Below, one piece after another: positions 42,386 through 49,621 of a stretch of DNA of 64,000 nt. The notes under the pieces are model-generated. The model made no database searches and was not told where the DNA came from. It saw only the letters and a program-made list of their open reading frames with translations. Position numbers and translations under genes: made by a program. Positions within the stretch are counted from its first letter, which is position 1; each line of letters opens with the position of its first letter. The stretch comes from SIG622 sp045604705 (GTDB taxonomy: Bacteria > Bacillota > Clostridia > Oscillospirales > CAG-382), in contig JAZUOO010000012.1 in the NCBI GenBank assembly GCA_045604705.1, positions 42,693 to 106,692 of the forward strand, read 5' to 3'.

Positions 42386-42601
42386 TTAATTTTCTTCGTA
42401 CTTGTATTTTTTTCTTGGCTTGGGTTCAAGCTTCAAAAGATCCGGCTCAAAATGCTTACATACATCCTCGGCTTCCGTTTCGGAGATTCTGTTCCTGTAC
42501 TTGCACAGATACTGACCCTTAAAATCAAGCTTCATTGAATGCTCGCACATGGCACAGCACTTTGCAATATCATCGGAAATACCTTGTTTCATAAAAAGCA
42601 T
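42386..42601 (-). CDS. small cysteine-rich protein
   Basis: A 71-residue protein from ATG 42601, ten bases after AAAGG. It contains CCAMCEHS, then YLCKYRN and VCKHFEPD: four or five cysteines in a C-x2-C...C...C layout fit for one zinc or Fe-S site, plus a basic tail (PKPRKKYKYEEN). It lies between ylbJ and the aldolase gene on the same strand; the upstream part of its frame overlaps ylbJ. No named family is recalled, but similar short proteins occur next to aldolases or ylbJ in clostridia. Confidence 0.65.
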   Translation of the reverse strand: MLFMKQGISDDIAKCCAMCEHSMKLDFKGQYLCKYRNRISETEAEDVCKHFEPDLLKLEPKPRKKYKYEEN

Positions 42602-42675
42602 ATGTGTAATTCCTTTCCAGTTAAAAATACATATAATACATTCTATCATAAAAATTTGTAAATTGCAACCATATT

Positions 42676-43749
42676 TCATAAATTAACTTTGCTTTTGTTA
42701 AAAATTTTTAAGGTCTTTCTTATGAAATACACCAAAAATGCGAATATCGTAACTGTAATTAGACCCAAAATTACAGTAAAAGGAAAGCTTGAATCAGTAG
42801 CTCCGAAAAATGTACTGCCGATTAAAACAATAATAAATGTAACAAGCGGCACGGCAAATGTACAGATAAGCTTTGTAAAAAATAGCCTCCGGCAATCCAA
42901 ACCGTATTTTTCGCAAACCGAAGCCGTCTGCATCATAGCAGATATTCCTCCGAACCCGATAATTGAAGCACCACACAAGACCTTTTTTGAAAATGGAAGT
43001 ACATTGAGAGCCTCAACACCCGAAGTCATTTCCGCTGTTCCTATAAAATACGCTTTCAGAATCTCATTCGTCGGAAGAAAAAATGATACAGTAGTATATA
43101 GCACTTCCCCGGCACACATAAAAAACGTCACATAAGCACAGATATTAATTACCGTCATGCAGCTGTCATATATTATTTCCGTAATCGAAGGTGCTTTTGT
43201 TCCTTTTATAAATGATACGGTGTATACAGATTCTCCCTCTTTATGGGAAACAACATTATGTACACAAAGCAAAACAACATTGACAGTCACAGCCGCAATA
43301 TAAACGCATAAACCCAAAACTCTGCTATTTACAATCTCACCACCGAAAAGATTGATGCAGAAAGCAGGACTTGCAGCCGAAGAAAACAGAGCTACACTTT
43401 CCGCTTCATTTTTTGAGATAATGCCCTGCGAATACATTTGTCCCGCAAGTAAAGCACCGGTTGGGAATCCGGACAGTAGTCCTGCAAAAAAGGCAGTATA
43501 ACCTGCTGTGGACATTTTTCGTTTCTTTAACATAGCACCTTGCATCGTTCTCAACTTTGTGAAAAAGTGCAGAAATATCCGTGTCAAAACAATAAATGGA
43601 AACAGCGACGGAATTACCGATTTTCCGCACAGTACTATCGCACGAACGGTAGAGCTTTTTGCGATTCCCGGAAACAAATACAGTGAAACAAGACAGAACA
43701 GTGCCGTAAAAAGTCCCGTAAGATCAACGACACTCGATTTGATCTTCAT
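42676..43749 (-). CDS. ylbJ: sporulation integral membrane protein YlbJ
   Basis: A 357-residue membrane protein with about eight hydrophobic segments, of the nucleoside-recognition (Gate) family. Characteristic stretches: GKSVIPSLFPFIVLTRIF near residue 42, FFAGLLSGFPTGALLAGQMYSQGIISKNEAE near 90, FSSAASPAFCINLFGGE, and LCGASIIGFGGISAMMQTASVCE near 260. YlbJ is needed for spore heat resistance and is made in the mother cell. It is divergent from yqfC-yqfD, another sporulation unit, with a shared 114-bp intergenic region. Confidence 0.88.
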   Translation of the reverse strand: MKIKSSVVDLTGLFTALFCLVSLYLFPGIAKSSTVRAIVLCGKSVIPSLFPFIVLTRIFLHFFTKLRTMQGAMLKKRKMSTAGYTAFFAGLLSGFPTGALLAGQMYSQGIISKNEAESVALFSSAASPAFCINLFGGEIVNSRVLGLCVYIAAVTVNVVLLCVHNVVSHKEGESVYTVSFIKGTKAPSITEIIYDSCMTVINICAYVTFFMCAGEVLYTTVSFFLPTNEILKAYFIGTAEMTSGVEALNVLPFSKKVLCGASIIGFGGISAMMQTASVCEKYGLDCRRLFFTKLICTFAVPLVTFIIVLIGSTFFGATDSSFPFTVILGLITVTIFAFLVYFIRKTLKIFNKSKVNL

Positions 43750-43808
43750 AAGATTGCCCCTTTAATAAAACTTACTGCTTTATATGTATTTCGCATTCCC
43801 TCATTTTA

Positions 43809-43838
43809 GAATATTAAAAGTATATCAAAGCATATGAT
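43809..43838 (+). promoter_or_regulatory. possible sigma-E type promoter for yqfC-yqfD
   Basis: GAATATT (43809-43815), 15-bp spacer, CATATGAT (43831-43838) resembles the mother-cell sigma-E consensus (ATATT and CATACA-T). It lies 25 bp before the yqfC start. Confidence 0.5.
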
Positions 43839-43863
43839 GATTTAAAGAGAAGGAGTTGATATT

Positions 43864-44145
43864 ATGTCAAAGGGAATCTACGGCAGAATAAAAGCGAAGA
43901 CCGAAAGCCTCAAAGAAAATTCTGCATTTGAGTATATCAGAAGACCGCTTTTTACACTTTCTGGCAACAGAGAACTGATCGCACAGGGAAGTATTTCGGT
44001 TGAAAAATACGGCGAAACAGAAATAATGATCAAGGTCAATAAGATGACTGTCACGGCAACGGGAACGGGACTTGCAATGTGTTTTTACAACAGAAATACC
44101 GTGAAACTTTCGGGGTACATAAAAGCTATAACGTTTGAAGAATAA
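43864..44145 (+). CDS. yqfC: sporulation protein YqfC (YabP/YqfC family)
   Basis: A 93-residue protein. The YabP/YqfC pattern runs through PLFTLSGNRELIAQGSISVEKYGETEIMIKVNKMTVTATGTGL, ending in VKLSGYIKAITFE. It acts in the mother cell during sporulation, partnered with YqfD. AAGGAG precedes the ATG. It lies 26 bp before yqfD and is probably read from a sigma-E promoter. Confidence 0.92.
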   Translation: MSKGIYGRIKAKTESLKENSAFEYIRRPLFTLSGNRELIAQGSISVEKYGETEIMIKVNKMTVTATGTGLAMCFYNRNTVKLSGYIKAITFEE

Positions 44146-44171
44146 AGCATCATATCACAAGGAGATATACA

Positions 44172-45347
44172 ATGAATTGGATTTTCAGATACATTATCGG
44201 CACAAAAAAATATTCTGTACAATGCTCAAATCCGTCAAGACTCTGCGGACGACTTATGTCGGAGTTCCCAGAATCCGTTTTTTTCGCACGTGTTAAAAAT
44301 GCTTTTTCCTTTGAATTTTCCTGCCTGAGCCTTAGCGAAAAAAAAATCAACGGATTTCTTGACGGATATGATTGCGAAAGAGAAGAATTAAACAAAAGCG
44401 GACTTGCGTACTTTTTTATCAGCTTCAAAAATAAACCCGGACTTATCATCGGACTTATTCTTACATTAATTACCGTAGTATATCAAAATAGCGTGGTCTG
44501 GGATATAGAAGTAAGTGGAAACAGACGAATAGGCTTTGAGGAAATTGAAAACACGTTGTCCTCGGTAGGCTTTGCAATCGGTAAACCATATAAAGCTGAA
44601 GAACTGTCCTCGATATGCAATAAATTTATCATTAAGGACGACCGCTTCACGAGAATATCCATAAACATGAGCGGAAACGCCGCTTTTGTGGAGGTCACCG
44701 AGAGAACCAAAAAAAACGAGGTGGAGGAAGCACCCTCCGATAGCGGCATTATTTCTGCATATGACTGTATAATAGAACGTCCGGAAGTCACAAGCGGAAC
44801 ATCTCTTGTTCAGAGAGGGCAGGCGATAGAAAAAGGAACTGTCATTATATCTCCGGTTGAGCTCGGAAGTGACGGAAAAGAATACATATCGGGAGCAAAA
44901 GGAAAAGTATATGCAAAAACCGTTGAAAATTTTATTGTATTTATCCCCCTTGAATCAAACGAAACAAAATACAACACCGAATCACACAAGGAACGGATTG
45001 TTTCATTCCTCGGTATAAAACAGAAATTTTCAAACCCCTTTAAGGGTATTACGGAAAAATACATATGTACAACAACCTTTGAAAAACTAAAACTTTTTGA
45101 AAAGATAGAGCTTCCTTTTAAAGTTCGAACAATTGAAAAGATCGGTTACATGACCGAAGCTCAAGCAATAACTCCTGAAAAAGCAACCGATACAGCATAT
45201 CAAAAAATGTATGCCAAGCTCTCCCGTGATCTTATCAACTGTGAGATACTGTCAACGGAATTCGAACTTACGGAAAGTGACACTTACATCTCATTACACT
45301 GTCGGGTCGAATGTATACGCGATGTTGCAAAGAGAATAGATAAATAA
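44172..45347 (+). CDS. yqfD: sporulation protein YqfD
   Basis: A 391-residue membrane protein. One transmembrane segment near residues 80-100 (PGLIIGLILTLITVVYQNSVVW) is followed by a POTRA-like part (WDIEVSGNRRIGFEEIENTLSSVGFAIGKP) and a long extracytoplasmic C-terminal domain ending with a helical segment. YqfD belongs to the sigma-E regulon with YqfC and is involved in engulfment or cortex steps. Spacing and length are normal. It is convergent with mntP. Confidence 0.92.
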   Translation: MNWIFRYIIGTKKYSVQCSNPSRLCGRLMSEFPESVFFARVKNAFSFEFSCLSLSEKKINGFLDGYDCEREELNKSGLAYFFISFKNKPGLIIGLILTLITVVYQNSVVWDIEVSGNRRIGFEEIENTLSSVGFAIGKPYKAEELSSICNKFIIKDDRFTRISINMSGNAAFVEVTERTKKNEVEEAPSDSGIISAYDCIIERPEVTSGTSLVQRGQAIEKGTVIISPVELGSDGKEYISGAKGKVYAKTVENFIVFIPLESNETKYNTESHKERIVSFLGIKQKFSNPFKGITEKYICTTTFEKLKLFEKIELPFKVRTIEKIGYMTEAQAITPEKATDTAYQKMYAKLSRDLINCEILSTEFELTESDTYISLHCRVECIRDVAKRIDK

Positions 45348-45383
45348 AAAAAGCCGTCCGCACAAAAGGAACAGCCTGAAATA

Positions 45384-45977
45384 CTAAATTTTAAATATAC
45401 GCGTACCGGAAAGGAAAATCTCAACTCCGATTGCAACAAGTATGATGCCTCCGAAAATTCCCGCTTTTCCGCAGAGCTTTGTACCGGCTTTTCTGCCGAT
45501 ATATATTCCACCCATACAGATAATAAAGGTTACTACAGCAATTATGAATGCCGCGACAAGAGCATAGGTAAGATTATACGCAGCAATGGTAAAACCAACC
45601 GAAAGAGCATCAATGGAAGTTGCGATTCCCTGAATAACAAGCACACCGAAACCGAGTTCGGGCTTTGAACAAGGACTACCATCTTCACCCTTTACACCTT
45701 CATATACCATTTTGCCTCCGATGAAACCGAGAAGTATAAGTGCTATCCAGGGGATGAGCTTTTCAAAGGTCTGGAAATACTGTACTATTGTATGTACACA
45801 TATCCACCCAAGCATCGGCATAAGGGCCTGTAAAAAAGCGAACATTCCGGTTATTGCGAACATCTTTCCCTTCTTCATACACGGCTCGTTAAGTCCGTTG
45901 GCAACCGAAACAGAAAAGGCGTCCATAGCAAGACCGACACCCAGAAGAACATTTTGAGCAAAAAAACCGAATTCCAT
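45384..45977 (-). CDS. mntP: manganese efflux pump MntP
   Basis: A 197-residue integral membrane protein of the LysE superfamily with six predicted segments. The two repeats start with LLGVGLAMDAFSVSVANG (residues ~10-27, D in the first membrane helix) and VIQGIATSIDALSVGFTIA (second Asp); both aspartates are typical metal ligands. It exports Mn2+ from the cytoplasm. The start at ATG 45977 has AGG eight bases before; the frame to 46013 runs through the leader hairpin region. A structured leader and a consensus -35 element lie upstream, so Mn-dependent control is possible. Confidence 0.9.
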   Translation of the reverse strand: MEFGFFAQNVLLGVGLAMDAFSVSVANGLNEPCMKKGKMFAITGMFAFLQALMPMLGWICVHTIVQYFQTFEKLIPWIALILLGFIGGKMVYEGVKGEDGSPCSKPELGFGVLVIQGIATSIDALSVGFTIAAYNLTYALVAAFIIAVVTFIICMGGIYIGRKAGTKLCGKAGIFGGIILVAIGVEIFLSGTRIFKI

Positions 45978-45984
45978 CTTCAAA

Positions 45985-46052
45985 TCCTGCCTTTCATAAC
46001 CGCGAGCTTTCACCGAAAAACTCCGGATGGGTCTGCCAACACCCGGATAATT
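45985..46052 (-). promoter_or_regulatory. structured leader upstream of mntP, unclassified
   Basis: Between promoter and ATG the minus strand has a GC-rich hairpin of TCCGGGTG/CATCCGGA type (46021-46046), five Ts, then CGGTGAAAGCTCGCGG and the ribosome site. The AT-rich surroundings make it stand out. It lacks the GGGGAGUA hallmark I would expect of a yybP-ykoY Mn riboswitch, so I leave it unclassified. Confidence 0.45.
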
Positions 46053-46079
46053 AAAAAGTTTATTGATTCAAACTAATGT

Positions 46080-46108
46080 ATGGTAACATAGCATTTGATT
46101 TTTGTCAA
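46080..46108 (-). promoter_or_regulatory. promoter of mntP
   Basis: Minus-strand TTGACA (46103-46108), 17-bp spacer, TACCAT (46080-46085). The consensus -35 with a weak -10 could mean an activated or regulated promoter. Confidence 0.55.
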
Positions 46109-46197
46109 GTAAGGTCATAAAAACGTTACAAATTCTAATTTGTTGCAAAAACTCATTATTTTAATTTAAAATTACAATAATATAGTGTGAAAAGTAC

Positions 46198-46226
46198 TTG
46201 CTTTTTTTATAATTTTATAGTAAAAT
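46198..46226 (+). promoter_or_regulatory. sigma-A promoter for phoH-ybeY/era-recO
   Basis: TTGCTT (46198-46203), 17-bp spacer, TAAAAT (46221-46226), 59 bp before the phoH ATG. Confidence 0.6.
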
Positions 46227-46285
46227 ATATTAGTACAATTGGGTCATTATAACAATTTGATCAAATTTAATTAAGGAAACGGTAT

Positions 46286-47260
46286 ATGTCAGAAAAAATT
46301 GTAAGAATTACAAATCCCGAATCAATAAGAAATATCCTTGGAAGCTTTGACTGTAACGCAGAAATAATAGAAAAAGAGCTTGATGTAAGAGTATTTGCCC
46401 TTGAAGACGGCATAAAGATCAGTGGAGAAGAAACGGAAAACGTAAGAAAAGGAAGTGTCGCCGTTGAGTATCTCTCAAGGATGGCTGAGTTCAACCCCAA
46501 CCTCGGAGAGCAGAATATAAGATACGTGTTAGGAATGGTAATGGATGGTGAAGAAAACGAGCTGTCCGAGCTTACAGGTGACTGTATATGCATAACCAAC
46601 AAAGGAAAGCCGATAAAAGCCAAGACCGTAGGTCAGAAAAAATATATAGACGCAATAAAGACGAATACCGTTATTTTTGGAGTGGGACCCGCAGGAACCG
46701 GTAAGACCTTTCTTGCCGTTGCAATGGCGGTAAATGCACTTCGTGAAAAGCAGGTCGCAAGGATCATTCTTACAAGACCTGCCGTTGAAGCGGGGGAGAA
46801 GCTCGGTTTTCTTCCCGGTGATCTGCAAAACAAAATTGACCCCTACCTTCGTCCTCTTTATGATGCACTCTTTGAAATGCTTGGTGCGGAAACCTTTGAA
46901 AAATACAGAGAGAAAGGCGTTATTGAGATTGCACCACTTGCGTATATGAGAGGACGTACTCTTGATGACTCTTTTATAATTCTGGATGAAGCACAGAACA
47001 CCACGCCCGAGCAAATGAAGATGTTCTTGACCAGATTCGGTTTCGGTTCAAAGGCGGTAGTCACCGGCGACATCACTCAGATAGACCTCCCGGACGGAAA
47101 AAGATCCGGACTTGTGGATGCAACAAAAATTCTTAAAAACATCGATGGTATAAGGACACACCGATTCACCGACAAAGACGTTGTGCGTCATGCGCTTGTA
47201 CAGAAGATAATTCAGGCATACGAAAAGAATTCACAAATTAATGCAAATAATAACAGATAA
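46286..47260 (+). CDS. phoH: PhoH family ATPase
   Basis: A 324-residue protein. An N-terminal RNA-binding-like segment (about 1-95) is followed by the PhoH ATPase: Walker A GVGPAGTGKTFLAVAMAV near residue 134, Walker B SFIILDEAQNTTPEQMKMFLTRFG near 233, and VVTGDITQIDLP. PhoH proteins are RNA-helicase-like partners of YbeY in RNA metabolism. The ybeY/era fusion starts 10 bp downstream, so the physical link to YbeY is direct. It is the first gene of an operon that runs to recO. Confidence 0.94.
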   Translation: MSEKIVRITNPESIRNILGSFDCNAEIIEKELDVRVFALEDGIKISGEETENVRKGSVAVEYLSRMAEFNPNLGEQNIRYVLGMVMDGEENELSELTGDCICITNKGKPIKAKTVGQKKYIDAIKTNTVIFGVGPAGTGKTFLAVAMAVNALREKQVARIILTRPAVEAGEKLGFLPGDLQNKIDPYLRPLYDALFEMLGAETFEKYREKGVIEIAPLAYMRGRTLDDSFIILDEAQNTTPEQMKMFLTRFGFGSKAVVTGDITQIDLPDGKRSGLVDATKILKNIDGIRTHRFTDKDVVRHALVQKIIQAYEKNSQINANNNR

Positions 47261-47270
47261 GGCAGAGAAT

Positions 47271-48710
47271 ATGAAAAACAAGATCTATACAAAAAACGAA
47301 CAAAAAATACTGACAATATCCCCCGCAACGAGATCCCTTATAAAAAGAGCAATAAATAATGCTCTTGAATATGAGGAAGTGGAATTCGACTGCGAGATTT
47401 CCGTAACCTTTACCGATAATAACGGAATTCATATATTAAACAGAGATTACAGAGGTAAGGATACCCCCACAGATGTTCTGTCATTCCCGCTTCTTGAAAA
47501 CGGGGAAATTGACGAGGATGACATAATAGAGGGTGAACCCGTAGCACTTGGAGATATAGTGCTTTCCGTAGAAAAAGCAAATTCCCAGGCACAGGAATAC
47601 GGACACTCCTTTGAACGTGAGATTTGTTTCCTTACGGTTCATTCAGTACTTCATCTTCTCGGATACGACCACGAAGCAATAGAGGACGCCGAGGAGTATA
47701 TGAACGAGTCTTGCGAAGAAATACTTGCGGGAATGGGACTTGCAAGAGAGGGTTATGAGGAAGAAAAAAAGAGAAAACAGGAAGAAAAGCTGAATGCTAT
47801 GCTTGAAAAGGCTTCGAATGAAGTCAAAAAGACAGCCTTTATTGCTCTCATCGGACGTCCCAATGTCGGAAAAAGCACTCTTATGAACACCATTATCGGT
47901 GAAAAGGTAGCCATAGTTTCCAATAAGCCCCAGACAACTAGAAACAGAATTACCGGTATCCACACCGAAGGAGACTCACAGTATGTTTTCCTGGATACCC
48001 CCGGTATGCACAAACCCAAAACAAAGCTTGGCGAATACATGATGAAATCTGCGGATGAAACCCTATCCGGAACGGATGTAATAATTTATATGACAGAATC
48101 CGGTCAGCTCCCCGAAAAAGCAGACCTTGAGATAATTGAAAAAATTAAAAGTGCAAAAATTCCCGCACTGCTCGTTATCAACAAGATAGATGCAGGTAAG
48201 CGTGATAAGCTTCTTCTGACTATAGACAAATTCTCTCAGCTTCATGATTTCGTATCTGTCATTCCGATTTCCGCACTCTTTAACGACGGTGTGGATATAG
48301 TAATGAAAGAACTTAAGCCGTTCCTGAAAGAAGAAAGATGGTATTTCCCTGATGACATCATCACAGATATGCCGGAGAGGGAAATATGCTCCGAGATTAT
48401 CCGTGAAAAGCTTCTTCGTACAATGGAAGATGAGATTCCTCACGGCATAGCGGTCGTCATTGAGGATTTCAAGGAGGGTTCAAAGCTCATTGAGATAAGA
48501 GCTGAGATATACTGCGAAAAGAACGCACACAAAAAAATAATCATCGGAAAAAACGGCGAAACACTCAAAAAGATTGCTACATACGCAAGAGAGGACATGG
48601 AAGCCTTCTTCGGACAGAAAGTGTACCTCAATCTTTGGGTAAAGGTCAAGGAAAACTGGCGTGACAGCGAACTGAGTCTCAACCGTCTGGGTTTCAAGAA
48701 AGAAAACTGA
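47271..48710 (+). CDS. ybeY/era: rRNA maturation RNase YbeY fused to GTPase Era
   Basis: A 479-residue fusion of two ribosome-biogenesis proteins. Residues 1-157 are YbeY with the zinc triad H124, H128, H134 (HSVLHLLGYDH) and the DTPTDVLSFP motif. A highly charged linker (about 158-185, Glu/Lys rich) leads to Era: G1 GRPNVGKST at 195-203, the QTTRNRITGI switch region, G3 DTPGMHKP, G4 NKID, and a C-terminal KH domain (HKKIIIGKNGETLKK). YbeY trims 16S rRNA 3' ends and Era binds the same region. No stop or frameshift interrupts the frame. ATG 47271 is eight bases after AAGG. In other Firmicutes ybeY and era are separated by dgkA and cdd, which are absent here. Confidence 0.95.
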   Translation: MKNKIYTKNEQKILTISPATRSLIKRAINNALEYEEVEFDCEISVTFTDNNGIHILNRDYRGKDTPTDVLSFPLLENGEIDEDDIIEGEPVALGDIVLSVEKANSQAQEYGHSFEREICFLTVHSVLHLLGYDHEAIEDAEEYMNESCEEILAGMGLAREGYEEEKKRKQEEKLNAMLEKASNEVKKTAFIALIGRPNVGKSTLMNTIIGEKVAIVSNKPQTTRNRITGIHTEGDSQYVFLDTPGMHKPKTKLGEYMMKSADETLSGTDVIIYMTESGQLPEKADLEIIEKIKSAKIPALLVINKIDAGKRDKLLLTIDKFSQLHDFVSVIPISALFNDGVDIVMKELKPFLKEERWYFPDDIITDMPEREICSEIIREKLLRTMEDEIPHGIAVVIEDFKEGSKLIEIRAEIYCEKNAHKKIIIGKNGETLKKIATYAREDMEAFFGQKVYLNLWVKVKENWRDSELSLNRLGFKKEN

Positions 48711-48730
48711 AATAAAAAGGATAGAGCAAA

Positions 48731-49513
48731 ATGGCATACGATCTTACACTTGACGGCATAGTCGTAAAAGAGCTTCCTCTGAGCGATAATGATAAGCTTC
48801 TGACAATAATAACCGGCAGAAAAGGCAAGATGGTTGTTCTTGCAAAAGGAATAAAGGCTATCAACAGTAAAAGAAGTGCGGGAGCACATCTTTTCTGCTA
48901 CTCGGAATTCTGCTTTGTAAAGCGGGATGAAAGACTCTGGCTTGACGCAATAGAAGTCAAAGATACTTTTTCCGGTCTTTCCGATGATATAGAAGCTGTC
49001 GCTCTTGCATCATATTTTTGCGAGGTGGCAAGCGAGATCTGTATGGAGGAAAACGACGAATCTGAAATGCTCAGACTCATACTTAATAGCCTTTATGCCC
49101 TTGCAAATCTTAAAACCAAGCCCAAGTGGATGATAAAGGCGGCATTTGAGCTTCAGGCAATGTGTATCCAGGGCTTCCTGCCCAATTTCGAGTCCTGTGT
49201 TCTGTGCGGAGCAGAAACCAAAACCTTGCCGAAGAACATTATATTTGAGCTCATGCAGGGTGGCTTTGTGTGTGATAAATGCAGTGGTGACGAAACTTTT
49301 GAACCATCCAAGGACGGATATGTTATAGGTTGTGATACATACGAAGCAATAAAGTACATCTGCACAACACCGCAGACAAAAATGCTATCCTTCAAGCTTT
49401 CGGATGGTGTTAAAAAGGAATTCTCAAACATCAGTGAACAGTACTTTATTGTGCAGACGGAAAAGCGTTTTAAAACATTGGATTATTATTCCAAGAACTT
49501 TGGCGTAAAATAG
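48731..49513 (+). CDS. recO: DNA repair protein RecO
   Basis: A 260-residue recombination mediator. The N-terminal OB-fold reads LTLDGIVVKELPLSDNDKLLTIITGRKGKMVVLAKGIKAINSKRSAGAHLFCYSEF. The helical C-terminal domain has a zinc site, C-x2-C (FESCVLCGAE) and C-x2-C (FVCDKCSGD) near residues 157-185. RecO loads RecA with RecR. It is in the conserved position after era, 20 bp beyond the fusion gene. Confidence 0.94.
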   Translation: MAYDLTLDGIVVKELPLSDNDKLLTIITGRKGKMVVLAKGIKAINSKRSAGAHLFCYSEFCFVKRDERLWLDAIEVKDTFSGLSDDIEAVALASYFCEVASEICMEENDESEMLRLILNSLYALANLKTKPKWMIKAAFELQAMCIQGFLPNFESCVLCGAETKTLPKNIIFELMQGGFVCDKCSGDETFEPSKDGYVIGCDTYEAIKYICTTPQTKMLSFKLSDGVKKEFSNISEQYFIVQTEKRFKTLDYYSKNFGVK

Positions 49514-49621
49514 AATAGGATAAAACCGTCCCCCTTTTTATAAAAATCAAGGGTTGTTTTAAAGGTTTATTTGTGATACTATTATAATGCCGTGGAAGAT
49601 GTGCGGCAAACGAAAGGAAAT

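Noticed and set aside
45985..46108. yybP-ykoY manganese riboswitch upstream of mntP
   Set aside because: The GGCAGACC piece is suggestive, but the leader is short and lacks the conserved GGGGAGUA core, so I report only a structured leader.
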